A DNA stretch of 64,000 nucleotides from Notamacropus eugenii. Its lineage: Eukaryota > Chordata > Mammalia > Diprotodontia > Macropodidae. Made by a program: the position numbers and the translations under genes. The notes under the pieces are model-generated. The model worked only from the letters and a program-made list of their open reading frames with translations. It had not been told where the DNA came from and ran no database searches. The stretch covers positions 99,685,016-99,749,015 of the forward strand of contig NC_092879.1 of NCBI RefSeq assembly GCF_028372415.1, read 5' to 3'. Below are positions 1-10,300 of the stretch, one piece after another; the stretch's first letter is position 1; every line of letters starts with the position of its first letter.

Positions 1-520
1 ATATTGTTGACTTTTGTTATGATCTCTCCTTTTAAATTTGTGATTCTAGTGATTTGTACACTCCTGGGGGAAGGAGGGCGAGTGTTACATTTGATAATTG
101 CCAAATTGTGTTAGTCTTTTAAAAAAAAACTCATGGTCTTATCAATTGAATTATTCTGTCCTCTCTTTCCTTTATTTGTTCCCTAATTCTTATCATCTCC
201 TTGTATTATTTTGTGTTGTTTCTTTGTAGAGCCTTTCTAGGGTCATCAATTTTATGCCTAATTGATTTATTTTGTTTCCTTTTCTTCCTTGTTAAAGGAA
301 TTTAATATAAATTCATCTCTCAGCACAGCTTTGGTTGTGCCCCACAGGCTTTATAATATGGTATTGTAATTACTGTCACTTCAATTTTCTTCTGCTTTTT
401 TTGAGATCCTCTTTAACCCAATCATTGTTTAATTGATTGCTTTTCAGTCTCCTTGTACTTATCTAAAATTCAAATTTTTGTGAACTTAACATCAGTAAAT
501 ACAAATATTTCATTATACAA
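1..520 (-). repeat. L1 ORF2-derived relic
   Basis: AT-rich, stop-filled sequence. The stretch around 320-380 resembles the antisense L1 ORF2 sequence seen more clearly around 26085-26190: both describe a conserved 'ctgctttagctgagtccca'-type segment followed by a 'ggtatg' run. It is read as a strongly decayed minus-strand L1 ORF2 fragment cut by the window edge. The identification rests on internal similarity only. Confidence 0.4.
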
Positions 521-689
521 AAAATAGCAAGGAGGCTTCGACATAAAACTCTGAACTTCTGTTAAGTTCACTTTTTTAAAATGCATATTAAATGGAGCAT
601 GGCACTAACATTAATGCCCTACTTGACTCATCTGTGTCTTCTTCTGAAGTTCCTTCTGCCATCTGTGTAGTTTTTACAATAGATTTTTG

Positions 690-960
690 CTGGTATCTTT
701 TCTTTTAACATCACAGAATATGACTCTCTACTTTCCCATGCTCAGACAGCTATTTCTTATGACAAAGGCTTTTTTAAGAAGCAAGGAAAAAGAAGAGAAA
801 AAAGATTCAGTAAAACTAATCCATACATTAAAAAATCTGACATGCAATTTTGCACACCTTTGGACCTCCCATTTCTGCTAAACGGTGCAGGGAGGTGTCT
901 TGTCATATCTTTGGGGCCAAGCTTGTTCTTTCTAATTTGCAACACTTTCTTTTTCTAAAT
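690..960. repeat. Unclassified interspersed repeat, copy 1
   Basis: This segment shares an ordered set of short matches with 16500-16680: a 'catc..cc' start, an A/G-rich middle with 'aagaaa/aaaag', then 'ctcacctctgc'-like and 'ggtgtcttctcat'-like blocks. Two separate copies argue for a dispersed repeat, possibly part of an L1 3' UTR. The small open frames here are not coding. The 520-690 stretch before it shows nothing I can assign. Confidence 0.4.
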
Positions 961-1960
961 CAAATTTTGTTGATATCATTTGTTTTGATGTTGCCCGAGT
1001 TTCTCCAGCAAACTGATATACATGTATAGTCATGCAAAACATTTCTATGTTAGTCATGTGAAGAAAAACAGACAAAAAACAAGAAAAAGTGAAACGTTTT
1101 AAAAGCATGCTTTGATTTGTATTCAGACTATATCAGTTCTTACTCTGGAGGTGGACACCATTTTTCATCCTAAGTCCTTTGGAATTGTCTTGGATCATTG
1201 TACTTCTGAGCATAGCTAAGTCATTCACAGATGATCGTCATGCAACGTTGCTGTTACTGTACACAGTGTTCTGGTTCTGCTCATTTCACTCTGCATCAGT
1301 TCATGTAAGTCTTTCCAGGTTCTTCTGAGAGTATCCTGCTTGTCATTTCTGAAATCCCAACAGCATTCCATCAGAATCATATACAGCAATTTGTTCAGCC
1401 ATTTCCCACTTCCTGGGCATCCTTTTGATGTCCAATTCTTTGCCACCATTAAAAGAGCTGCTTTAAATATTTTTGTACATGTAGGTCTTTTTCATTTTTG
1501 TTTTTATCTCTTTGGAATACAGACCTAATAGTCGTGTTGTTTGGTCAAAAGGTATTCATGGTTTTACACCCTTTGGACATAGTTCCAAATTGCTCTCCAG
1601 AACGGTTGAATCAGCATACAACTTCACCAACAGTGCATTGGCGTCTCAATTTTCCCATATCCCCTCCAACATTTCTCATTTTCCTTTTCTCTCATATTAG
1701 CCAATCTGATAGGGGTGGGGTGGTAGCTCAGAGTTGTTTTAATGTACATTTCTCTAAATAATAGTGATTTAGAGTACTTTTCATATGACTGTAGATAGCT
1801 TTGATTTCTTTCTCTGAAAACTGCCTGTTCCTATCTGTTGACCATTTATTAACTGGGGAATGACTTGTATTCTTATACATCTGACTAAGTTTTCTACAGA
1901 TTTGAGAAATGAGACTTTTATCAGAGAAATTTGCTGTAAAAATTTGTGATTACTGTGTAA
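961..1960 (-). repeat. L1 3' end (ORF2 C-terminal region and 3' UTR), decayed
   Basis: Closely parallels 33440-34390, block for block: the 'catttcactctgcatcagtt' block, the 'gagctgctttaaatattt' block, the 'ttccaaattgctctccag' block and the block ending near 'gagaaatgagac'. The other copy encodes the C-terminal part of L1 ORF2 on the minus strand. Here the frame is broken by many stops, so this is a dead copy. Confidence 0.8.
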
Positions 1961-2345
1961 TCATAATCATTACTCCATCCTGTTTTCTCTCTGTTTGTCC
2001 CATTCTCTCTCTTTCTGTCTCACCCTTTGCTTCTGACTACTGCTTTCCCCAATCTGCCCTCTCTTTTAGCAGTCCCCCCATTCCCTTCCCCTCCTACTTT
2101 TCTGTGGGGTAAGTTAGATTTCTGTACCCAATTGAGTGTGTATGTTATTCCCTCTTTTAATCAATTCAACTGAGAGTAAGGTTCAAGTGCCCCCCCCCCC
2201 ACTTCCCCTCCACTGTAAAAGGTCTTTCATGTGAAATAGTGTAAAGGACACATGGGCATGTTGCAGGCGATTAAAAAAAAATCCAGAAAAAAAATTTTAA
2301 GGACCAACTGTATTAGCAATAGGAGAGAAAAACTAGCTGGTGAGG
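1961..2345 (-). repeat. Pyrimidine-rich L1-associated segment
   Basis: A C/T-rich stretch with a 'tctgccctctcttttagcag' block and a 'ctttctataccc'-like block. It resembles the 3' UTR of the minus-strand HAL1 elements at 21000-21120 and 44470-44580. It is probably part of the L1-derived material to its left. A C-run lies near 2191-2201. Confidence 0.4.
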
Positions 2346-2776
2346 CCGGCCCTGCGGCCTTGCTGATGCCCCCATACGTTATCCTTTCAGGCCCTCAGCC
2401 TCCCTAACCCTTTTCCACCTAACCCCAAAAAAGAAAGATGAGGAGGTTTGGACTCCAGGCGGGGTTGGGGGCCAGAATTGATCCTTACGGGGCCCATCTC
2501 GCTGCCTCTGGCCCTTTCCCAATCAATAATTAAGAAATTCATTGAGGTAGATTGAATTATTGCCTCCCCCCTCTCCCCCAAGAACTGACGCTTTACGGAA
2601 GGGAAAGAAAGACTGGGGGCGGAGGTTCAGTTTCTCCATTCCACGGAATCACGAAGCTTGAGCTAACAGCTCTTCCGGCTGGCAAGTTTGGTACCCTGGC
2701 CCTAGTCTTGCCGCTCTCATTGGCCAGCTTCTGGGCCAATCACAGGAGCCTATGCAGGGCGAGGCGTGAGGGAAGC

Positions 2777-2811
2777 GTTCCCATTGGTTGAGCGCAAAGA
2801 CCAATGGGAAC
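2777..2811. promoter_or_regulatory. Perfect 11-bp inverted repeat holding two NF-Y-type CCAAT boxes
   Basis: GTTCCCATTGG (2777-2787) and its exact reverse complement CCAATGGGAAC (2801-2811) flank 13 bases. Each arm carries one CCAAT pentamer, so two NF-Y sites face each other with a start-to-start distance of 18 bp. A second CCAAT pair lies 45-60 bp upstream. Confidence 0.6.
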
Positions 2812-2961
2812 AGCCTGCGAGAGGGGGATGCTCACCCTCCTGGGTTCTTGTCAGTCAAAGGGTGGCCACGACTGGGCTCAGCTTGACGATTCCAGCGCTT
2901 TAGGCGGCCCCAGCTGAGAGGAAGGAGCTGGGCCTTGCTGGGCCGCATCTCGGGCTGCCCG

Positions 2962-3065
2962 ATGGCGGTGACCGAGACTGGAGGACCTTCAATGGGACTG
3001 CTCCAAGCCCACTCCGGAGGCCATAGGCCAGTCTTTCAGAGGGCACGGAAACCGCAACAGGAGTG
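2962..3065 (+). CDS. Candidate first coding exon of an unidentified gene
   Basis: An ATG at 2962 inside the CpG island opens a frame of 35 codons (MAVTETGGPS at the start, RARKPQQEW at the end) that reaches a TGA at 3067. A splice-donor match (G|GTGAGA, GT at 3066-3067) lies just before that stop, so the frame could continue by splicing. The ATG has G at +4 but C at -3, so its context is only fair. ATGGCGGTGACC resembles the start of many CpG-island first exons and overlaps a YY1-like GATGGCGG motif. I do not recognise the peptide, and no matching acceptor exon was found in the window. It could equally be 5' UTR or non-coding first exon. Confidence 0.22.
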
Positions 3066-3105
3066 GTGAGAGGGGTCGCAGCTGTTTAGGGGGAGGGGGC
3101 AGGGA

Positions 3106-4060
3106 GTGGTAAGAGAGGAGGGAGTCGGCTGCAGGAGGAAAAGAGGGGAAGGGGCAGGAGAGAGGAGGAAGTCAACAGCGGGCAGAAGAGGGTGGATGGG
3201 GCAGGAAAGGGTGGGGCGGAGCAGCGGAGAAGAGAGAATAGGAGCAAAAGAAGTGAGGGGGGCTAGCCGCAGGGGCAGGAGAGGAGGATGGAGGGAACAG
3301 GAGGAGGTGGGGGCAGGGGAAGGGGCAGGGGAGAGGAAAAATGGAGTAGGAGTAAAAGAGGGGAGGGGACCAGCTGCAAGGGCAAAAAAAGAGGGTGGTG
3401 GAGACTAGAAGGGGGAAGGAGTGGGGACAAAAACAGGAGAGAGGAGGGGGGTAGGAGCAAAAGAGGCGAGGGGGCCGGTTGCAGGAAAGGGGAGGGGGTC
3501 AGCTACAGGAGCGGAAGAAGAGGGGGCCACCTGCAGGAGCGGGAGAAGGGAGGGGGTCAGCTGCAGGAGCAGAAGGGAGGGGGCTACCTGCAGGAGCGGG
3601 AGAAGGGAGGGGGTCAGCTGCAGGAGCAGAAGGGAGGGGGCTACCTGCAGGAGCGGGAGAGGGGAGGGGGTCAGCTGCAGGAGCAGAAGGGAGGGAGCCA
3701 CCTGCAGGAGCGGGAGAAGGGAGGGGGTCAGCTGCAGGAGCAGGAGAGGGGAGGGGCCTCCTGCAGGAGCGGGAGAGGGGAGGGGGTCAGCTGCAGGAGC
3801 GGGAGAGGGGAGGGGGCCACCTGCAGGAGCGGGAGAGGGGAGGGGCCACCTGCAGGAGCGGGAGAGGGGAGGGGGTCAGCTGCAGGAGCGGGAGAGGGGA
3901 GGGGCCACCTGCAGGAGCGGGAGAGGGGAGGGGGGCGGTGAGCGGGAGGAGGGCGGGATCTGGAGAGGGAGGAGGGCGGAGTCAGGAGAGGGGAAGGGGC
4001 GGAGATAGGGAGGAGGGCGGGATCAAGGGCGGGGAGGGGGCGGTGGTGAGAGGCTCTGGA
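3106..4060 (+). other. Purine-rich, G-run-rich tract after the CpG island
   Basis: The plus strand is almost purely A and G with many GGGG runs; it contains the 3477-3935 minisatellite. All three plus-strand frames stay open over long stretches because purine-rich codons rarely give stops, so the long frames (for example 3288-3941, 3421-4008, 3479-4174) are not evidence of protein. Many runs of four or more G make G-quadruplex or R-loop formation plausible just downstream of a promoter-like island. Confidence 0.6.
3477..3935 (+). repeat. GC-rich minisatellite, 28-30 bp unit in part ordered as dimers
   Basis: Units contain CTGCAGGAGCGGGAGA followed by a G-rich run, alternating between a GTCAGCTGCAGG start and a CCACCTGCAGG start. 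From about 3530 to 3710 the units are arranged as about 58-bp dimers (30 + 28 bp, the shorter one with GAGCAGAAGG) repeated three times. Later units are 29-30 bp. Mixed 28/29/30 bp lengths shift the frame repeatedly. Each unit holds a PstI-like CTGCAG palindrome. Confidence 0.9.
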
Positions 4061-4367
4061 AAGTTTGAAACTGGACCAATCTTTTTCTTTTCTTTAAAAT
4101 CTGTCTTTTTCTTGCTGGCCAGTCCTTCTGAAGTTCCAACCTTTGACGTGATTTTCTCTGTTAGAAATTTGTGATGCAAATATCTGTATGTCTGTATGTC
4201 TTTCTGATCTTCTGGCTCGGCGACTCTCCTTTTGGCTTCGTCACTTCTTAATCTTCTTCCCCCAGCTGTGGGGTGGGTGGGATAAGGTTCTGTTATTCTT
4301 GGCTTGTTCTGTCTCAGGGTGGCATGTACCATACACCTGAAAAATGAAACACATTGAAAGCCAGCAG

Positions 4368-4369
<2 letters not shown>

Positions 4370-4410
<41 letters not shown>

Positions 4411-4420
4411 CGCGCGCGCG
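4370..4420. repeat. (CA)n microsatellite followed by (CG)5
   Basis: (CA)19 at 4370-4407 is followed after GCT by CGCGCGCGCG at 4411-4420. Alternating purine-pyrimidine DNA of this type favours Z-DNA. The flanks 4061-4369 and 4421-5394 show no feature I can support beyond a short A-run near 4782-4791. Confidence 0.95.
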
Positions 4421-5394
4421 GTCCCCTGTTGGTCTCAGTCTAGAAGGCCCAGCCTCAGGTCCTGGCACTTGCTCCTTCTTTGCTTAACTTTGACCAAGGC
4501 ATTTCTCTTTACTTAAATTGCCTTATCTTTAAGAACTAGATTGTCCTTCTACCTCGAAATCTATGATTCTCATATTAATGTCTAGCAGAGATTTTGTTTC
4601 GTCTCTATTTAAAAGCTTATGGGGTCATATTTTTTTAAAAGACATCTATTTCATAATGTCTCATAGCATATGGTAGAGTCAAATATTTGATTGGAATAAT
4701 GTTAAAGACATCTGGACCTAGTATTTTCTCTTTTTTCAGTAGTTATAAAGTAATTAAAATTTGTATGTCTTTAAAATTTAAAAAAAAAAAAGCCATGCCA
4801 TCCACTTGGTTATATTTTGATTATATATTCTGTGGATTCTTGTCCCTTCGTGGGGGTCATTGTTCAGTAGCTGGTGTGTGCCATCTCAGGCTTGAAGCCA
4901 CTCTGCGTTTCTAACATGTACAAACCATAGTTTGCAGCTTTATGAGAAGGAGCCAAACTAGGAGGCCTGGAGGTCAAGGAGATGAAGCTCACTCACTTCC
5001 TGGAAGGTTAGGATTGTTTTGGTACCATATTGGCCACTTCTGGCCCACAGGGTTAGGCACTGGGGGAAAAATGGTATTCTTAAGACTCCCAACTGTTATT
5101 GGCGATTGGTAGGCTGGTGGGACACCAGCCCCTGAAAGTATGTGGTATTTTCTTGGGTTTGTTTTTGCATTTCAAAGTTCTTCCCCAACTCCAGTCTTTA
5201 CATCAGAATCAGGACTTGAAAGCCCTCTCTACCGGAGCACTAGAGTGTGGCAGGAACCAGAGAATTGGGAAATGTTTAACAAAAGAAATAAAAATGCAGG
5301 AGAACATTGGTTATTTTACTATTTGGTTTGCCAAGTCAATATTTGGCCTGCTGGGTTCCTTAGTTTAGCAGTTTGAGCCACTGCCGAATTCTAT

Positions 5395-5600
5395 TAAAGG
5401 TGCATTTTTTTCCCTGTAGGGTTAAACTCAGCTTTGCTGGATAAGGTATCCTTTGTTGTAAGCCTGTATTTTTTGCCTTTTGGAATACTGTATTTCAAGA
5501 TCCTTCCGTATTCATAATCCAGGTTGCCAGGTCTTAAATGATCCTGCCTTTGGTTCCTTGTGTAACAGTGATTACTGGTCCCCACTGTCTGCAGGCCAAG
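5395..5600 (-). repeat. L1/HAL1 ORF1 3'-region relic
   Basis: The order 'ctcagctttgctgg', 'ttttggaatactgtattt', 'ccaggtcttaaatgatcctg' follows the antisense HAL1 sequence at 21985-22130 ('gtcagttttgctggg', 'tctggaatatactgttcc', 'agatcttgtgttatcctg'). It is a strongly decayed minus-strand fragment covering the end of ORF1. Confidence 0.45.
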
Positions 5601-6977
5601 TATGTTACATTTCTCCCCTTGCTGAGAGTTCTCTGGTACCCTTGGGAAGGTCTAGGAGTGATGGTGTATAGTCTGTTATTAGCTCAAGCCCCTGTCAGTT
5701 TGTATTCCCTCATTTTTAAGGGTCCTCAGAAACCTGGTTCATTTAACCACTTAACAATCCAATTAACTTTTTACAAAGCAACATTTACTTCAAAAGTATA
5801 GCGAGAACAAACACAGATAATACTCCCCAGACCCCCTTAGTTGGAGGAGAGGAGGTAGATTAATATCACAGTTTAGCTCAATTTGTGCGTAGCATTAATC
5901 CTACCAAGTTCTAAATCCAGTCTCCGCCGCCCCCCCCCCCACTTTAGGCTTCTGTCCCAGGACCCTAGCTTCCCAGGGCTTCCCTACTCGGCTAGTGGCA
6001 CCATCTGGCCTGGAATCCTGACTCCAAGGTCCCCTGACTCAAGCCTCTAGGTCTAGGAGTCCACCCCCTGCACCTTGAACTGAAAATGACAAATGAAATG
6101 GACCCAAACCCCAAGTCTGTTTCTTAGGACCATAGACCTAAAAGGAGAGGGAGGTACCCTTCTGTCCCCAGTTTAGTTCAAGGTCCCCACCCCCAGGTGC
6201 CTCTTGTCAGGTGTGGTGGTACGGAGCCTATGGACCAAGGCCACCATAGGATGTCTGGTGTCTTCCCCATGGGAACCTTTTCCTTGACCTTGATCTAGGC
6301 ATGCCTCAAAGCCCCTTTACAAATAAAACACAAAAGGAAATCAATTATACAGAGATACAATCTGGAGCTGTGATCACCTGCAATCTAGTAGTGGGTCTAG
6401 TAACTACTGTCATTTCAAAGTGGTGCTGAGTGCAAATGTAACACAGTAATGGGATGGGAAAATATCTGGAATTTCTGTTGGTCCAGCTAGCACTAGTGTG
6501 GTTTGGTACCTGCATTCATGCTTTAAGGAAATGCTCAATTGCAGTTAGGGATTAGTGAAAATGCTGATGTCATTTCCCTCCCATCCAAACCCGCAGGCCC
6601 TTGTCTCATTCATGTTCCATGAATTCCAGGTTAAGAAACCCTGCTCTAGAGTTTTGGTCACTGGTATATTTCCGTATTGACATATAGGCTTTATCACTTG
6701 TTTTTTAGGACACTGTGACATTCTATTATGTTTAGATTCTGTAAATTAGTCACTTTCCTTTTGGACATATAGGTTGTTTCAGACGTTTGTTCCGAGTTTC
6801 ACATATTCCTCCATTATATTAAAGAAAAATTCTTCCAGTTACATATTACTTTGGCTTTTTAACATGAAAAAATGGTGGTATGTTATTAAAGGCATTTTCT
6901 AGAGGATCAGTATGTTGTAGAGCAGACTACCGCACATTCCTGAATGCCCTGTTTCTATTTGAGTTTGCCATCATTGT
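5601..6977. other. Unassigned sequence
   Basis: No gene is visible. It is more GC-rich than the surrounding DNA between about 5900 and 6300, with an 11-base C-run at 5930-5940 and an AATAAA at 6322. An old LTR is possible but I could not define both ends. Frames near 5480-5800 lack coding character. Confidence 0.3.
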
Positions 6978-7235
6978 TGTAGAGGAAAGACTACTGTACT
7001 GGATTTGGAGTCAGGAGAGTTCTCCATTTGAAGTCTAAGCCTGGCACCCTGGCATGTGCCTGTGGGGCCTTGGGCAAGTCATTTCACTTGTTGGAGCTTT
7101 AGCTTTTCCATATTCAAAATGGTAATAATCAATACTGGTATTATTTGCCTTTCAGGGTGCTTTTGAGGATGTTTATGACATGCTTTGTGAACAGGACATG
7201 CTTGCAAATATAAACTTATTATATAAATGTCAGCT
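6978..7235 (+). repeat. MIR-type SINE
   Basis: It has the MIR order on the plus strand: a tRNA-like head around 'tggatttggagtcaggag', the core 'ccttgggcaagtcatttcac', an 'aaaatggtaataat' block, then 'gggtgcttttgaggat' and a tail with 'acatgcttgcaaat'. Heavily mutated, as expected of an old SINE. Confidence 0.75.
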
Positions 7236-7249
7236 ATTTACAACCATCA

Positions 7250-8700
7250 TGATCATTTTTACAAATTTTATTTTGTTATGTAGGCTTTTTTCCTGACATT
7301 GAACTTCCCTTACATTACTGATATTCCTTCTCCTTAATTATAGGGCTCAGCTTTGGGGGGTTTTCTATTGCTGTATTTTATTTGCCAGTGTTTGTTGCAT
7401 CTAATATTTTTTGCATTGATATTTCTTAACACTATTGATCTGTAGTTCTCTGTCTGCCTTATCCTCAACAGGTCTGCACATCAGGACCATATTTACTTCA
7501 TAAAGTCAGGGACAGCACCATCTTTTTGTTTGGTTTTGGACTCTTTTGATATAATTCATTTATGAATACATATGGTCGTAGCATCATCCTTTTTTCTGGC
7601 AGCTTGATAATATTTACTCAGCTATTCTTTCTGATAGTGTTTTATATAGGCTATTTATTGCTTGTTTTGTCAATTTGGATATCATTTTTGTAAATAATTA
7701 TCCCTGTAGCCTCTGTTTTGTTGCCATCTGTGTATGTAATATTCTCAAATTTCTCTATATCATCTTCATTCCTTGTGATTTCCCCCCTTTCTCTTTTCTG
7801 ATTTTATATTTGGGTTTTCTTCTTTTTGGTTACATTTGCTAATGATTTATCCATTTTTTCTGTCTTTTTAAAATAGCCAGGTCTTTTATTAATTCAGTTG
7901 TCTTTTTATTTGAAAAATGTTTTGGTTAATTTCTCCTGTAATTCTAGCAATTTTCTGTTTTAGTCTCATTTTGGAGGTATTGATCGGTTCATTTTCAGTT
8001 TTTAAAAAATACTAAGTCAACTCAGAAATAATTTCTATTTTTTCTCTGGTTATAAATTGGCCCCTGAGTACTGCTTTAGTTATGTCCAATAAAGTTGATA
8101 TTATATAATTGTGGTTTTCTGTAATTAATTTGATTTTTAACATATGCATTATTGAGACATGTTTTATTTGCCATAAAAGCCTTCATTTATTAAGTGTATT
8201 TCTCCTTTCAATAACTTTTTATTACATAATGATTTTAAAATATGTTTAAAACCTATTTATTTGTTTTGTCCATTTTTGTGAATGATTTGTGTGTATTTGG
8301 AAAAAAAAGTATATTCTCTTCCTTCTCCCCATTGAGTTCTCTCTCTCAAATCTACTTTTTTTAAGTACTTTGTTCACATCTGTAATTGCTTTCTTATTAA
8401 TCTTTTTTATTTGATTTATCATTATGTTAGCAGGATGTTGAAATCTCTCACTGTTTATTGTATCCCCAGCATTTTTTGGTGACTCGATTACATTTTCATT
8501 TCTAAATTGCCTTGCTGTGTCATCAGGTGCATTTATGCTTAATATTGATATCTTCTTCATTGTCAGTGACACCTTTTTTTACTTTTCTTTGCTTTAGATA
8601 TTTTTATTTCCATTAAGTTCAAATATTTGAATAAAAAATACAACAAATGAAAAGAAACTAAGCAAAAAGTAATTGTGAATGATTATAATGTAACTCTGCA
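7250..8700 (-). repeat. L1 ORF2 relic
   Basis: T-rich antisense L1. The ordered blocks 'ccaggtcttttattaattca', 'aatttctcctgtaattctag', and 'cccctgagtactgctttagt' match the L1 segment at 25870-26110. Reading frames are destroyed; the 108-codon minus-strand frame at 8246-8572 is a leftover of ORF2 or chance. Confidence 0.6.
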
Positions 8701-8812
8701 CATCTTTTGTTTACCAGAGACTGTGTATAAACTTTTTCTAAGGTCTTAACAAAGATGATTTGAGCATTTGACATAATTCTATTGCTGTTAATATTGTCTT
8801 TCTGTCTTTTTA

Positions 8813-9060
8813 TGAGAGGCAGCATGGCAGAGTGAGTAGGGAGTTAGTCTTGGATCCAGGATGATCTAGGTTCAAGAACTGCCTCTGACTGGTCATGTGA
8901 CTATGGGCAACCCATGTGATTTGTTAGTTTTCTAGGCAACTGTCTAAGGTTCCAAGTTGCTGCCCTTCCTTGGGGGGGAGAGAGAGTTCCCTCCCCTTGG
9001 AGTTCCCTGTTACAGTGACATGCTAGGTCCTGTCCCCAGTCCGGTTTAGTCTGTCACAGT
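8813..9060 (+). repeat. tRNA-headed SINE, MIR/Mar-1-like
   Basis: Starts 'gaggcagcatggcagagtg', then 'ttagtcttggatccagg', then 'gttcaagaactgcctctgac', the usual head of marsupial tRNA-derived SINEs with A- and B-box-like segments. The right end is uncertain. 9061-9300 holds nothing I can assign. Confidence 0.5.
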
Positions 9061-9300
9061 TGGAAGCAGTGGGTGTGTTCTCCTTGGATTTCTTTCTTCA
9101 CTCGGGTATCATTTTATTTCCTAAGTTTTCCTTGAGGTTAAGAATGTTTCTGTTTTTGTGTCCCCAAGATGAAGTATGATACTTAAAAGTCCTTACATAT
9201 ATTAAGCTTTTAAATAATTGTTTGAATTGAATTTTTAAAATTCTTCATGTTTACCATTTGATTATACAATAATATTTAATTGCCTTCATAGAACATCATT

Positions 9301-9824
9301 TTTCATTCATTCAGTAAACATTTATTAAGTACCCACTATTTGCCAGGCACTGGGCTAAGTGCTAGGGATACAAAAAGAGGCAAAAGATGCTCTCTACCCT
9401 CAAGGAGCTCACAATTTAATGGGGAGACAACATGCAAACAAATACATACCAAGCAAACTGTATATGGAATAAATAGAAAATAATCAACAGAGGGAAGCCA
9501 CTGGAATGAAGAGGGGTTGCGAAAGGCTTCCTGTAGAATGGATTTTAGTTGGGACTTAAAGGAAGCCAGGGAGGAGAGTAGGCGGAGTGGAGGAGGGAGG
9601 GCGTTTCAGGCATGGGGGACAGCCAGAGAGAATGCCTGGAGCTGAGAGATGGAGTGTCTTGTTCGTGGAACAGCCAGGAGGCCAGAGTCACTGGATCAAA
9701 GAATACGTGTCCGGGGAGTAAGGTGTAAGAAGACTGGAAAGGTAGGAGGGGGCAGGGCATGAAGGGCTTTGAATGCCAACCAAAGCATCTTGTATTTGTT
9801 CCTGGAGGCATTAGGAGCCCCTAT
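9301..9824 (-). repeat. L2 LINE 3' end, first part
   Basis: On the plus strand the block 'ttattaagtacccactattt', 'ccaggcactgggctaagtgc', 'caaggagctcacaatttaat' is the inverse of the L2 3' UTR end. Further right, the minus strand gives an ORF2 C-terminal remnant: residues FKALHALPPPTF and a TLASWLFHEQDT-like run in the other frame. Several frameshifts separate the remnants. The copy is split by the LTR at 9825-10204 and resumes at 10205. Confidence 0.75.
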
Positions 9825-10204
9825 TGTGGTTTGGGTTGCTGGGAACCCTGAAATGTAAGGGTATGGGGCGGGTCTGCCTCGAAAGAATTCCACCACTCAA
9901 GCCTTCCAGTCAAAGTAGCGAGTTTATTGTGATGCCAATAGAAGCAGGCAAGATCTAAGTGAATCTGGGCATTTTCATGGGGATAAGATTGGTCCTTATA
10001 TACAAGAAAAGACTGTGACAAGATATGGATGGGACTAAGGAGTGCTAAATAGCCTTGGGGTGGCCAGGGGCAGATGATGAAAGGAGTTAAGTGATCTGGG
10101 CATTTGGGCGGGCTACAGAGAAGGACTATTGAGGGTCTAGGGATGGGCCAGAGACTGGGCTGTGTAGGAAAGTCCAGGGCCTTTTGGGGGTCTAGGTCCC
10201 ATCA
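9825..10204 (-). mobile_element. Solo LTR of an endogenous retrovirus
   Basis: 380 bp bounded by TG and CA. On the minus strand it has a TATA box (TATATAAGG, around 9996-10002) and about 70 nt later an AATAAA polyadenylation signal (9923-9928), the order expected of U3-R-U5. It interrupts an L2 copy, whose sequence continues on both sides. The flanks CCCCTAT (9818-9824) and CCCCTAA (10205-10211) match at 6 of 7 positions and are a possible worn target duplication. No internal retroviral genes remain; this is a relic left by LTR-LTR recombination. Family not determined. Confidence 0.75.
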
Positions 10205-10300
10205 CCCCTAAAGTGTATTGAATTAGGGGGGTGATGTAACCAGACATGCTCTGTAAGAAAATCACTTTAGTGGCTGAATGGAAAATTAGTCAGGGACTAA
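10205..10300 (-). repeat. L2 LINE, continuation after the solo LTR
   Basis: The blocks 'tgtattgaattaggggggtg', 'gtaaccagacatgct' and 'aaaatcactttagtggctga' continue the antisense L2 ORF2 sequence and recur in the L2 copies at 30610-30680 and 28255. Confidence 0.7.

Larger units (their letters stand above)
2560..3105 (+). promoter_or_regulatory. CpG-rich promoter-like island
   Basis: CpG density rises sharply here against a CpG-poor background. The segment has a GC box (around 2614-2624), CCAAT boxes in both orientations (ATTGG 2719-2723, CCAAT 2736-2740, ATTGG 2783-2787, CCAAT 2801-2805) and no TATA box close by. It ends in a short ATG-started frame followed by a good splice donor. Such clusters are typical of TATA-less housekeeping or lncRNA promoters bound by NF-Y and Sp1-family factors. 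The direction of transcription is inferred from the downstream donor; a bidirectional promoter is equally possible. No gene could be named. Confidence 0.55.

Noticed and set aside
3288-4174. Three long overlapping open frames (195-231 codons) on the plus strand
   Set aside because: They are open because the minisatellite is purine-rich; all three frames read as repeated G/R/E/Q-rich peptides, and unit-length changes shift the phase.
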